A DNA stretch of 64,000 nucleotides from Paguma larvata (lineage: Eukaryota; Chordata; Mammalia; Carnivora; Viverridae): contig CM057837.1 in NCBI GenBank assembly GCA_030068075.1, positions 26,771,089 to 26,835,088 of the forward strand. Reading direction: 5' to 3'. Shown here in pieces: positions 20,743-31,500 of the stretch (position 1 is the stretch's first letter; every line of letters starts with the position of its first letter). The position numbers were made by a program, and so were the translations under genes. Below the pieces are notes generated by a model. That model was not told the origin of the DNA. It ran no database searches and saw nothing but the letters and a program-made list of their open reading frames with translations.

Positions 20743-20943
20743 AAAATTTTTTTTAATGCTTATTTATTTTTGAGAGAGAGAGAGAGAGAGAGAACAGGGG
20801 AGGGACAGAGAGAGAGAAGGACACAGAATCCAAAGAAGACTCCAGGCTACGAGCTGTCAGCACAGAGCCCAACGTGGGGCTCGAACTCACGAACTGCGAG
20901 ATCATGACCTCGGTCCATGGATGCTTAAGCGAGTGAGCCATCC
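20743..20943 (-). mobile_element. CAN-SINE (SINEC_Fc type)
   Basis: Target duplication ATCTTTAAAGTCTTA (20728-20742) against ATCTTTAAGGTCTTA (20948-20962). Its head is diverged (CGAGTGAGCCATCCAAACATC). It contains (GA)n at 20771-20792. Confidence 0.93.
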
Positions 20944-20962
20944 AAACATCTTTAAGGTCTTA

Positions 20963-22005
20963 AACCGACATTAAAGCCAACTGCCTTTGACGATGCTATT
21001 TACAGCAATTTGTGTAGAAAACAGAAAAAAGTAGGAATCCTATTTGTTCCAGGTAAGGTTGTTGGAGCCGTTCACGAGGAGAAAGGCCTCTTGGCAGAGG
21101 GAAGCTGGTGTCCCACGCAAAGAACAGGCGCCCGACGTAGCCACAGGCCAAGTGGCCCTCCGAATCCCAGGCATGTCTGGGTTCCTTATTGAAGGTCAAG
21201 TGTCCGTCACACCAGGCTGACCGCTCTCCAAAAGGGACTGATGGTTGGCAGGCAAGCTCCGCAGGCAAAACCAACAAGAATTTTGCTAAAAATCTGGTTT
21301 GAGAAAAAAATATATATTTAACGTGAAAAACAAACTTGACACCAAGATGTATGAAAAAAGGTGGTAATTTGGTATTCAATCGGGGCACATTTTCAGACAC
21401 AGGCACATTCTGCTTGCGACTGGATCAGAGACTCATGGTTTGCTCGCCAAGCTGGCTGTCACGTTGCGTGACAGGAAAGTAGCAATGCCGCTCCGGGGGA
21501 GCTGAACAGCAGGGCGCCATCTTGGACCCTCACCCACTCATGGGCATTTTAGCGAATGAGCTCTTCTCGCTTTCCTTTGCTCCTTTACTGAAGCTCCCTC
21601 TGCCTTGAACTTAGCATGAGGGCCTGGTGGCTGAGGGAGGGGAGGAAAGCGGCAGGACCCGTGTCACATGGGACTGCACTCAAATTTCCCTCCCTCCTCC
21701 AACCCAAGCTTCTGTACCTGCCCTCTGTCTCCCTTAGGGTGAACCTTTCCCAACAGGCTCCCGGTCCCTCATGCAAACAGACCCTTGGCAGGCCTGCCTT
21801 GCAGCCTTTCCCAAATGCCTGGACATGCCTGAATCCTACAGAGAGCCCAGCTTGGGCTGCCAAAATGGGACTCCTGCTGCACAGTGGCCCTCCACACTCC
21901 AAAAATAATAACTTGGCACGGTGGGGGAAATCTGCAGAGCACAGAGGTGGTAGAACCTCAGTGGCTCATGCTTTTAGCACATGCTCCCAGCCAACAGATT
22001 CATTT
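20963..22005. other. Non-repeat sequence, no gene seen
   Basis: The 136-codon minus frame (20996-21406) and the 131-codon plus frame (21616-22011) lack domains and splice context. No repeat recognised. Confidence 0.4.
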
Positions 22006-22014
22006 CTGTAGCCT

Positions 22015-22250
22015 CTTTTAAATGTTTATTTGAGAGAGAGAGAGAGAGGGAAAGACAGGGAAAATGCATGCATGAGCAGGAGGGGGACAGGGAGAGAGAG
22101 AGAGAGAGAGAGAGAGAAGAGAGAATCCCAAGCAGGCTCCACACTGTTAGTGCAGAGCCCAACGCAAGCCTCGATCTCACGACTGAGATCATGACCTGAG
22201 CCGAAATCAAGAGAATTGGATGCTTCACCGACTGAGCTACCCAGGTGCCT
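22015..22250 (-). mobile_element. CAN-SINE, older subtype with (GA)n
   Basis: Target duplication CTGTAGCCT at 22006-22014 and 22251-22259. The body reads CCACACTGTTAGTGCAGAGCCC in antisense, the older form. Two GA-rich runs (22034-22050 and 22092-22122). Confidence 0.92.
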
Positions 22251-22439
22251 CTGTAGCCTTTGGTCCTTTGTAGTTGGGACTTTGGGCTTTGGGTCTCAGA
22301 AGGACCGAATAGGCTCTCTGGCTCAAAGCAAATCCTCTATGAAATTGCATCTGAACCTCAATTTCCAAAGTAAGATAAACTAATACTCCATGAAGTAAGT
22401 CTTTTAAGGTGTCCCAGGCCGTGCTTGGCTTTGAGTGGG

Positions 22440-22580
22440 ATGGTGAGCACAGGGTTTGGATTGACACTCGTTTGGCAACTTACTAGTTGTGTGACCTAGG
22501 GAAATTTACTTATTTTGTCTCAGTTTGTAAAAAGAGTAAAATACTATGTATTTACGGGATTTTATGGATAGTTATATGAG
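22440..22580 (+). repeat. MIR SINE
   Basis: GGGTTTGGATTGACACTCG, CTTACTAGTTGTGTGACCTAGG, TTGTCTCAGTTTGTAAAAAG in MIR order. 22260-22439 holds nothing recognisable. Confidence 0.7.
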
Positions 22581-24190
22581 TTCCCTAATGCAAAAGGGCT
22601 TGCCCGTGATCTGGCCCCCGGCAGGCTCCCCGGAACAGGAGCGGGCTCTCAGACTACCCTTCCAGGGAGAAGAGTGACGTGCTCTGGGCCTGGACGCGTG
22701 CATGCGATGAGGTGAGCAAATGGGATTGGGGTGGGGGAGGAGGATCAGGCAATGAGAGCATTGCAAAGGCATGGAGAAATATGAAGTGGTGGGTGCAAGA
22801 CTCCTGTAGAAGATCCCTTCTATTCTTAGGCAATTTTCTAGATCTCAAGAAGGGTTCCATTTTCAGAAGGCTCCCGTTCCTTTCCAGCCTCTGCTCAGCT
22901 TCTGGTTAAGCCCAGATGGGCTGGAAAGCTGAGAGCCAGGTGTGGACTGGACGGTGAGGTGCTGGCCGCTGGCCTTGTGTGTTTCATGCAGGGCCATACT
23001 GCTGTCATCCATTTTACCAGATCACTGTGACGCCAGTGACGCCGCGCCAAGTTTGACCCCTGCATTCCCTTGATTGCAAACCACCAACCATGCTAAAAAG
23101 TAATGACAGGCTAAAATTCAACACAGTTAACATAGCAAGGATTTATTAAGCATCAGCTACGTGCTTAACACTGTGCCCGCAACTAGGGCAAGGACACTTA
23201 ATTTATCCACAGCCTCAGTTTACCCTTTGGCAAACAAGATTGGCCTAAATGACCGCTAAGTGGTTCCTGCCCCTCTAGTTCTAAACTTAGAGGAAATCTT
23301 CAATGAGCTTAGAATTTTGCCCGAGGGTAATTCTACTTTCACTGTGAGAAAATTTATATAAAACAAGATATAACCAAGTACATGTTCCCAGCAATCAGCT
23401 TCACTCTGTGTTCAAAATAGTAGCTGTTAAGCATAGGTCAGCAAGACTGGTCACAATACACTTCTGGTGTATAGTACCTGGGGCAGCTCTCGGATTGGGG
23501 CCTCTGAGAACGCAGCCCCAAATCAGACCTCAAATCACACACAACTTTGCATTGCGAGAGGCAGCTGGGGGAGAGAACGTTCAGATACCACTTTCCCTCT
23601 GAGAGTCTGTGAACCCCAGCTTTCGCTCGACATGAAATCGTTAGAGGCAAGAGTTTTCTATTTCAGGTCCTATGGGAAGATTTCTATGTTTGGTGACTAA
23701 TCACAGATGGATTGAGACGATTTGTTCCCATTCAGCTGCTTATGAACAAGCACAATTAGAAGCTGACAGCAAACACGCTTCACAAAAATTATCACATTTA
23801 GTGTGATTCCCATAATAAAAACAGGAGTGAGCGCAGGAGTCTTTTCAATTTACACAAAGAGCCCTGGGGTCTCTCGACAGTCGCTGCCGATGCGATGGTT
23901 CCGAGTAAACTTTATTAGGAAAACAGATTGAAAACTCCTGAGGTTTAGTTAAGTCTTGGTTTAAAATGCACACACGCACACACACACACACACCACGCAC
24001 ACACTCACACCTTCTTCTCTTTCTTTAGCTGAAGCATTCATATAAACACTACACAGATATTGAAAGAAGAGGCACGGAGGGTCCTAGTGGCACCATGTTT
24101 TATGTGCACCGTCATGAGCCAAGTCTTGAAGGTGTTTCCTAGACACAGCCGGCCTCCAGGCTCCTCCTTACCAACACACATTTGTGGACT
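22581..24190. other. Non-repeat sequence; weak old repeat and a CA microsatellite
   Basis: 23105-23290 has an old-repeat flavour (GGATTTATTAAGCATCAGC, TGTGCTTAACACTGTG, CAGCCTCAGTTTACCC). (CA)n lies at 23969-24005, interrupted. No exon recognised. Confidence 0.4.
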
Positions 24191-24194
24191 ATCG

Positions 24195-24350
24195 TAAGGT
24201 AAGATGCCTTTTACACATCTTACCTGATTTATTCCTCATAACAATCCTGAAGACAAAAAGCATCTTCTGTGTCATTGTAGGAAAAAACATAGTCAGAAAC
24301 ACCCTACTGCTAGCTACTAGAGCAAGCTCCGAATCCTGAGATAGGCCTTA
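24195..24350 (-). repeat. MIR SINE, diverged
   Basis: CATCTTACCTGATTTATTCC, TCATAACAATCCTGAAG, GCTAGCTACTAGAGCAAG suggest an antisense MIR; weak. Confidence 0.45.
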
Positions 24351-24414
24351 CGTCCATTTTCATGTCCTTGCCTCCTTAGGCATCAGGGAAACAGGAAGTG
24401 GATGCATGCATTAC

Positions 24415-24500
24415 TTATTCATTCTACAAATGTTGGGCAAATATTTATTGAGCACCTGTGTCTGATTGTCCCTGGCTAGGCATGGTGTACACAGCTGAGT
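24415..24500 (+). repeat. Old LINE-tail-like fragment
   Basis: TTCATTCTACAAATGTTGGG, AAATATTTATTGAGCACCTG and GGCTAGGCATGGTGTAC resemble the widespread 'attcattcaacaaatatttattgagcacctac' ancient repeat. Confidence 0.5.
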
Positions 24501-25295
24501 GGTACTTACTGTTTGTCTGTTCAGTATTCTTTGGGAAACTGTCCCTAACCCATTCTGTAATATTCCCGTTCCCTCTACTTGATTTGGTCACCAGGGACTC
24601 CACCCTCCTGCACTAAGGGTAGGTGCGGTCTCTGACTAGCCAATTGGAATAGGCCACACACCTATACCATCTATGATTGGTTGAGGCATGAGCATGTGAT
24701 TTGAAATGGGCCAATCGGAATCTGCTGTAGGACTTTTCCTTAGAATTTTCAGCAAAAACATTTACTTCCTTCTCTGGAACTGCCAGGGACCACGTTGCTT
24801 TGGTGAGCGGGGGTCTCTGAGGATAGTGCAAAGAAAAAGCAAGTAGTGCTGAGCGTGCGAGAGCCCTGATGGCTTCATTTGCCCTCTGGATCCAGCAATG
24901 CCGCCTGGGTTTCCCAGTCATCTGGGATGACGCAGGTCCTGTTCAAAATTTAATACAATTGGCGTGATTCAAGAGATGAATGAGACAGGACGATTCTATT
25001 AAATAGAGGCGAGACAGACTATAAATTGGTAAAGAACTTATATAATGTAAAATTATATATATATATCTATGTACTTTACATGATTTCAAGCTCTAACATG
25101 TTACAAAGGTGAACACAGGCAAAAAATCTTTTCCTCAGACAAAAGTGCTGTGGTCAGAAGAGAGGAAACATTAGGTGTGGCTCCGGGAGGCGGGGAATGA
25201 TTCGTTAGATAGTGGAGGTGCTACTTCCGTCGGATTTTGAGTCAGAGGAATCATAATAATGATGATCTGGACAACAACAAGAACCTACCCCTGAC
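24501..25295. other. Non-repeat sequence, no gene seen
   Basis: A short (AT)n occurs at 25049-25062. No repeat or exon otherwise recognised. Confidence 0.4.
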
Positions 25296-25299
25296 AACC

Positions 25300-25520
25300 T
25301 CGACAGCTAATATTTGTTGACTTGCTGTATAGTCATTGCTATCTTCAATTATCTCATTTAATTTCCACAAATCCTGCGAGGTAGCAATTACTATATCTGT
25401 GTTTTACTGATAAGGAAAGGAGGACAAGAACAATGAAGTAACTCACCCAAGGGCCGTAGCTGGTAAATCGCACAGCCGGGCTTGAACCAAAGGCTGGTTC
25501 CAGAACTCGTGCCCTTTCAT
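25300..25520 (-). repeat. MIR SINE
   Basis: Antisense MIR: GCTAATATTTGTTGACTTGC, TTATCTCATTTAATTTCC, CCTGCGAGGTAGCAATTAC, GATAAGGAAAGGAGGAC, CGGGCTTGAACCAAAGG. Confidence 0.82.
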
Positions 25521-26882
25521 TTCCAGGGGCGGGCTGCCAGCAGAGACTGCGGTCATGCTCCAGAGGGGAGGTACGATCCAGAAACTTTCCATAAGAGGGA
25601 TAAAAGGGGAAATCCGGGAGTGTCCCGGGGCTGACGTCAGTGCCGTTCTTTAATATCTTGGTACACATCTGTTGACACCAGGCATTTATCGACTCCTGGC
25701 ATATGCCTGGCACTGGAGCACAGAGCGCACAAGACTCGGGCCCTGCCCAAGGGACCTCGCCCCTCACCATCTGGAGATAACACGAGCAATTGAACACACG
25801 TGCAGCCCTGGGCTGAAGAGAAGTTTAATTTCCCGTCGCTCCTTATTCACCGTCCCCTCTCCTTCTCCCTCCTCTTCATCGCCCCTTATTTCTCATTTCT
25901 TACATCTTATTTCTCTTTCTGACTGGAGCTAAGTTGGAAATGGAACCTTTAGCGGTGGACAATTAGACAGTAAATCCCCCTGGCTTACGCGCCACTCGAT
26001 CCATCACCGCCGAGTGCGCTTTCCATGAGTTACTAGGTGTGAATTACATATGAGCTGGCTGTGAAAATCCACCCCTATCAAACGCAGACCCCTTTGTCCG
26101 TTCACTTCCCCGCACCCCTTTCACTCGGTCACTCTTATTCATTGCTCTTTCCTCCCTCCCCCCCGCCCCCAACCCCCAGGTTTGACAAAAGCAGATTCTT
26201 CAAAATCGTCCTTCTGGGACTGTCTATTTCATTTTGAACTTGACGCAAAATTACTATTTTTGACAGTTGAACTTTTCAGCAGGCTTGATACAAATATTTT
26301 AATATCCTGTTACCTGAGCTGAGGGAGAGATAAAGTTTTACACCAGACACCTACGGTGGCAAGGGAATAAGTTTTCTGGTGACTGATTTAAAGGTACAGT
26401 AATAGCAAAATGGTTAACGAGCTAACCATGCTCGGCAGGGCAAAGGCCAACAGAGAAAGCCAACCCGGTAACTTCGTCAGAGCTGGGGGACCCACGTGAG
26501 GGAAGAAATGTGCCTGTCAGTTTCTTCCCAAGGGGTTAGAAAGGGAAAAGTCAGTTGCCTTCCAGAATGTCTCTTGACTTACCCCAAGGGAGGGAGGGCA
26601 GTTGGGGAGAAGCAAGAGTAGACTGAACGAGAAAGGAAGCCTCATGAGTGTTGGTGTGTTGGACGTGGCAGAATGGCGATTGCTGTCACTGAAGAAGTGT
26701 TGTGTGTATGGTAGGTCATCTGGGTGGAGGAACAGAGGTGAAAACATCGGACATTACCTCAGGTTCATACGCTCAGCAACCTGGAAAAAGATGGACTGTC
26801 GGGTATGGGAAGGCAGTAATGGTGGCAGAGCAGAGCCTCTCAGAAACCAGAGCTGATCCCCACAGCCTTAGGAACCCCCAGA
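25521..26882. other. Non-repeat sequence including a candidate conserved block
   Basis: 26205-26430 is repeat-free with low-decay sequence (GACTGTCTATTTCATTTTG, CGCAAAATTACTATTTTTG, CAAATATTTTAATATCCTG) and a perfect inverted repeat with 7-bp arms (ATGGTTA/TAACCAT) at 26410-26429. 25650-25800 may contain a weak old repeat. Confidence 0.4.
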
Positions 26883-27027
26883 GCAACACTGGGGAATAGA
26901 ACTTTCTGGAATTATGGAAAATGTCTTTTTTATATTAATCTGGTAGCCATTAGCTACATATGGTTATTGAGCACTTAGAATGTGGTTAGTGTATTAGAGG
27001 AACTGAGTTTTAAACTTTATTTAATTT

Positions 27028-27225
27028 GGGGGCGCCTGGGTCGTTTGAGCATCTGACTTCAGTTCAGGTCATGATCTCACGGTTTGTGAGTTCCAGTCCT
27101 GCGCCGGGCTCTGTGCTGACAGCTCAGAGCCTGAGGCTCCTTCAGTTTCTGTGTCTCCCTCTCTCTCTGCCCCTTCCCTGCTCACACTCTGTCTCTCTCT
27201 CTCTCAAAAATAAACATTAAAAAAA
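27028..27225 (+). mobile_element. CAN-SINE in hAT element
   Basis: Head GGGCGCCTGGGTCGTTTGAG lacks a short internal segment (GGCTCAG) covering part of the tRNA A-box region, so internal promoter function is unlikely. Target duplication TTTAAACTTTATTTAATTT (27009-27027) against TTTAAACTTTGTTTAATTT (27226-27244), one mismatch. Confidence 0.94.
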
Positions 27226-27265
27226 TTTAAACTTTGTTTAATTTTAATTAATTTACATTTAAAAC

Positions 27266-27451
27266 TTTTAAAAACTATTTCTTTATATTTGAGAGAGAAG
27301 GTGTAGGAGGGGCAGAGAGAAAGGGAGACACAGAATCCGAAGCAGGCTCCAAGCTGTCAGCACAGAGCCTGATGCGGGGCTCAAACTCACGAGCTGTGAG
27401 ATCATGACCTGAGCCAAAGTGCGTTTAACTGACTGAGCTACCCAGGTGCCC
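27266..27451 (-). mobile_element. CAN-SINE in hAT element, inverted relative to neighbour
   Basis: Minus orientation, ending ACTGAGCTACCCAGGTGCCC at 27451. The likely target duplication is TAATTAATTTA, at about 27245 and again from 27452. It lies only about 40 bp from the plus-strand SINE. Confidence 0.92.
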
Positions 27452-27735
27452 CTAATTAATTTAAATTCAAATTTAATTGCCACAAGTGGATAGTGGTTAC
27501 CACATTGGACGGCACAGCTCTGAAATGTGGGCGCCTCCGAGGAAGTCCTTAGGTGCTGACTCTCGTGCTCCACTACTAATAGAACGCGGTTTCTCACAAA
27601 TTCCTCTCTTTTGTCTCTGCCAGCTGGTGTCTTTGTTCTCTCCTCTGGGGTTCTTTTTATCACCTCAAGTTTCTGCTTAGTCCTGGCTTCTGCACCTTCA
27701 GGATTCTGACTTAATGCGTATTGTCTTCTCTCTGT

Positions 27736-28295
27736 ACCAACAGTATTCATTTTCTGTTGCCGGATAGCAATATTACCTAAATCTTAGTGGCTTAAAAAAA
27801 CATACATTGATCACCTCGTGATTTCCATGGGTCAAGTGTAGGCACATCCTCTGCTTTTGGGACTCATGCTTGCAGTCGAGGTGTTGGCCGTGATGGTGGT
27901 CTCAACTCAGGTTTGAAAGGGGAAGAGTTGGCTTCCAGACTTGAATACTTATTGGAAGAATTCGTTCCTTGCAGATGATGGTATTGAGAGCCTCAGTTTC
28001 TTTCTGGCTGTTGGCTAGAAGTTTCCCTCAGCTTCAGGCCGGGTGGACCTTCCCAAGGGGCTCGTGCGTCTTCAAAGCCAGAAGTAAAACCTCCTCCCAA
28101 GATGGGCAGGAAAATCTACGTGTAACCATGTAACACATACAAGGAATCACACACATTCTGTCACCTTTGCTGTATTCGGTTGATTAGAAGGAGGCCACAG
28201 ACCTTGCCCATGCTGGGGTGGAGGTGGGGGACCACAAAGTCATGAACAGCAGGAAGTGGGGCCTAGAGCCCCCTAGAGTCGGTCCTCCATAACCA
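27736..28295 (-). mobile_element. MaLR-type LTR (MLT1-like), antisense
   Basis: The plus strand reads as the antisense of an ERVL-MaLR LTR: TGTTGCCGGATAGCAATATT, AATCTTAGTGGCTTAAAAAAAC, GAGGTGTTGGCCGTGATGG, GAGAGCCTCAGTTTCTTTCTGG and the closing AGTGGGGCCTAGAGCCCC region. No internal retroviral genes. Subfamily uncertain. A relative lies in the opposite orientation at 32065-32440. Confidence 0.65.
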
Positions 28296-28834
28296 ACATT
28301 TCTAGCCTAAACTTTTACGGAGTTTGGCTCATTTTCTTTGTATTTCTGCGTTCGAGTTCCAAAAAGAAAGAATCGACCCATCTTATTCCTTTGCTCCTGG
28401 CTACCTCAGACATCCAGCGGGTTGGGTGGGCCACCTCTGGATTAATTCGGCCTCGCCCAGGGGTGAGGTCACACGGTGAGCATGGAGGGGTCAAGGCAGT
28501 GACTGGCTGCCTTGTACGCAAAGTCAAACGGGGCCATGCCCAGCAACAGGGGTCTGTGGTCGGGTCGTGCCCTGCACATGTAAAAGGCGCAGGAAATTCT
28601 ACTCCTTAAGCCTGGAAGAGGCAAAGGGTTTTTTCTTTATTCTTCTTCCTTTGCTCACAGCCTTTATCTGAGGTCCAGAGAGGAGGAGGGCCAGCGGGAA
28701 GGGACCCTTTGAAACCGGATCCAGTTACATTTCAGACAAATGAAAGGAAATGTTACTTTACTGAGTACAAAGTAACCTCACGGAACAGCTTCATTCCAAA
28801 AGGGAAGAGGGCTGGGAATATGAATGGATTAAAA
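28296..28834. other. Non-repeat sequence, no gene seen
   Basis: Nothing recognised; short open frames only. Confidence 0.4.
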
Positions 28835-29115
28835 AGTATAAATGACATAGTCGTAAATTATGTCTATGAAAATAATCCGAATGATTAGCAATATGGGAAC
28901 AGTTAAACAAATTATGGTAAATTAACATCATCGCGTGTTATACGGCTTTTAAGAATGATTATATGAAAACTTAAACAAGGTAGAAAAAGCATTTTTGATC
29001 CAAAGTTGCAAGGAAAACCTCAGAATACAAAAATTTAAATATGAAAAGATTACAACTCTGCAAGATTATATATGCATGGAATGAAGCATGGAAAATGTTT
29101 GATTAAAGAGCACAC
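28835..29115 (+). repeat. Old L1M fragment
   Basis: GCAATATGGGAACAGTTAAAC, AATTATGGTAAATTAACATC, ACGGCTTTTAAGAATGATTA and TTATATATGCATGGAATG follow the ORF2-end/3' UTR order of old L1M elements. Confidence 0.65.
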
Positions 29116-29177
29116 ATTTTTTCTTTAAATATCCTTTATTGTTATTATAAACCTTGTTATGCAAAAAAAGTTTAGAA

Positions 29178-29365
29178 ATAATGACTAAGAAAAATAGCTA
29201 ATGTTATTTGACTTGACCCTGTGCTAAATACTTTCCATACTTTTAGCAGGGTGGTCCCTGCTATTATCCTTAATTTGCCGATGTGGAAACTGAGGCTCCA
29301 ACAGGTCAAATAACTTGTACAATGAGAGGGACGGATTTGCACTTGGGCATGGCGGGTAAAGCACA
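29178..29365 (-). repeat. MIR SINE
   Basis: Antisense MIR: AATAGCTAATGTTATTTGAC, CCCTGTGCTAAATACTTTCC, TGTGGAAACTGAGGCTCC, GGTCAAATAACTTGTAC. Confidence 0.82.
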
Positions 29366-29709
29366 TGGATCCTACCAGCTCTCAAATGACTCGTGGAAAA
29401 TTCAAAACCTAAGAAAAACCCAAAACAGAACAACTCATGCCGTTCAAATTCAAACTCCAACTTGATAAATGTAAGTCAGAATGTCCTGTAGAATGTGGCA
29501 TCATATTCACCTCATGGTTAAGTTTAGGATTCAGTACCATTGAAGTTTCTCATTTTACATGAATTTCCCAGCACCCGTAGTGAGCATGGCAAAATTATAG
29601 CCCATTAAAAAATCAGACGGGTTGCTTTTGGCCAAATGATTTCACCAATAACAGGAGAAGAATCTTAAAAAAAAAAAATTGCACTTAGTAGAGTGGGTAG
29701 GTACGGTTA
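29366..29709. other. Non-repeat sequence, no gene seen
   Basis: Nothing recognised; one poly(A) of ten at about 29669. Confidence 0.4.
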
Positions 29710-29727
29710 AAAATATATGCTATGGGG

Positions 29728-29934
29728 TGGTCGGCCCTGGGAAGCTCAGTCGGTTAAGTGTCCAGCTTCAACTCAGGTCACGATCTCATAGTTCGTGGGT
29801 TCGAATCCTGCATCTGGCTCTGCCCTGACAGCTTGGAGCCTGCAGCCTGCTTTGGTTCGTGTCTCACTCTCTCTCTCTGCCCCTCCCCCTCTTGTGCTCT
29901 CTCTCTCTCTTTCTCTAAAATAAATAAACATTAG
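29728..29934 (+). mobile_element. CAN-SINE (SINEC_Fc type)
   Basis: The head is mutated (TCGGCCCTGGGAAGCTCAGTC) but the B-box-like GGGTTCGAATCC is intact. Target duplication AAAATATATGCTATGGGG (29710-29727) against AAAATATGTGATATGGTG (29936-29953). Confidence 0.92.
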
Positions 29935-29954
29935 AAAAATATGTGATATGGTGT

Positions 29955-30819
29955 GGGATCTAAAGCCCATGAAAGTCTTAGAATAGCCCCGGGCAGAGCC
30001 CATGCTGCCAGCTGTTCCCTATTCTTGCTCTTTCCTACTAAGAGAGGCTGGGGTCAGCAGGGCACATCCCGTTGAGGCGGTGGGACAAGGGGAGAAGGGA
30101 GACACCAGGGAAGAGGTGTGGGGGTGAGGCAGGTAGGGGAGTGGGGGAGCTGATGATACCTGAGTTCTCATTCTTATGCTCTTGTGGGGACACAAGTCGT
30201 TTGTGTGTGTGTGCGCACGCGCGCGTGTGTGTACGAGTACCTGTGCACCTACATGTGCACATGCGACAGATGAGGGTGTCGTTTGGGGGTTATGTCTGTG
30301 GCAGAAACACTTGAGTTTGGGTACTTTTCCCTTTCTTTGCAATTACAGCTTGATGCGGCCACATTTCTCAACAGGTTGCAACCCCAAACTGTAGCAATCT
30401 CCAGACCCAATCCAGGGCTTTTGAGGAAACTGAGTGGCAGACTGTCTTTAAATAACGAGGTGCCAGTTGTCCGGCAGTCAACCCCGTCAGCTGGGTGGGC
30501 ACTTAGTAAACCCCCGAAACTTGCTTTAGTCTTTGCGGTTATAACACCCATTTGAAAGCAAGTGTTCACAGGGGCTTTGTTCTATGCGGGAACCACACTG
30601 GGGGGCGAGGGGATGTTAAGGGTCCACCCCACCAGCGCCCTCAGTTTTGGGGACACTCAGGCTCTTTGCTGAAGCAAGTGAGCCAGAAGGCATTGACTGT
30701 GAGTTGCCTGAGCTTTCATTACTAGATTTTCTGCCCACCCCCCCCCACCCCGACCTCTTTTCCACCAAAATATCATTCTTGATTTTCGGGTGGCTTTTAA
30801 ATTGAACTATTCATTAAGT
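29955..30819. other. Non-repeat sequence with a Z-DNA-prone tract
   Basis: No exon recognised. It contains the alternating purine-pyrimidine tract listed separately and a short C-run (30739-30748). Confidence 0.4.
30200..30236. repeat. (TG)n/(CG)n alternating tract
   Basis: Uninterrupted alternating purine-pyrimidine over about 36 bp, TG repeats flanking a CGCACGCGCGCG core. Such sequence can adopt Z-DNA. A sequence with the same core order lies at 47959-47992. Confidence 0.9.
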
Positions 30820-31500
30820 TTGAAACGAGTTTATGAGAGGAGGCCTCTCTGCACCAGCTGCGAGGTATTTACGAGACGGGACTCCAAGACAGCATCCTGG
30901 GACGGGGGACTCTTACATGTCTAGCTTTGCAGACTCATTTTGGACGACACTCTTTAAATAACATTCAGGGTCTTTTTTTTTTTTTTTTCCCCCATTCTGA
31001 CCAAGCACCGGGATCTCATTGTGATCACTACGGGCCGTATGCGACTTGATCAGGGTGGTGTAGGATAATTACCCGCCCATTGTGCTTCATTACACCCCTG
31101 TAATCGGTGGCAGGTCAGTTTCAGCTACAGCTGCTCTGAAAATTGAGCTGATACGGATACTGTGATAGGAACGATAGCACGGGGCCCCCATGCAAATGGC
31201 AGGAATTAGCATTCGGTCAATAGGTTCTGAAATGCTATATCCCTTCAGCCCAGGACACCTGCTTTGGGTCTCTCATTTTTCTCTCGGATACAGCACGGCG
31301 ATCATAGAATAAATGAATCCTTCGACGTGGGTTATGCCTCATAAAAGGTCATCGAAATGCCAGAGATTGTTAAATACCACGAACATGTTCGGAGAATAAT
31401 CTTCTGTAACACATCATCTAATTGTTTCTAATGGCCAGTTTCCCTGGCACAGTTGCTACCCTGCTTCAGTGTATATTCAGGCTATAGATGGCTTTTTAAT
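30820..31500. promoter_or_regulatory. Candidate conserved noncoding element (putative enhancer)
   Basis: About 680 bp free of recognisable repeats. CpG dinucleotides are retained throughout (GCGAGGTATTTACGAGACG, TACGGGCCGTATGCGAC, CGGATACTGTGATAGG, CACGGCGATCATAG), which is unusual in AT-leaning DNA. It contains an octamer-like ATGCAAATGG (31191), TAATTACCCG, GTAATCGG and CATCTAATTG words. It is split by a run of 16 T at 30973-30988. No open frame with family character. Enhancer function is inferred from appearance only. Confidence 0.45.

Larger units (their letters stand above)
26883..27524 (+). mobile_element. hAT-type MER element split by two SINEs
   Basis: The left terminus reads CACTGGGGAATAGAACTTTC and the right terminus ACATTGGACGGCACAGCTCTG; together they fit the 'CAGTGCTGTCCAATAGAA' inverted-terminal hAT family. 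The inside has GGTAGCCATTAGCTACATATG, TTGAGCACTTAGAATGTGG and (A+T)-rich TTTAATTTTAATTAATTTA, typical of this element. Two SINEs of opposite orientation interrupt it. The sequence left after their removal is roughly 240 bp. Confidence 0.8.

Noticed and set aside
25354..25797. 147-codon minus-strand open frame
   Set aside because: It covers an antisense MIR and adjacent DNA; no protein features.
27283..27750. 155-codon minus-strand open frame
   Set aside because: Its C-terminal half is translated CAN-SINE and its middle lies in an hAT relic; a chance frame.
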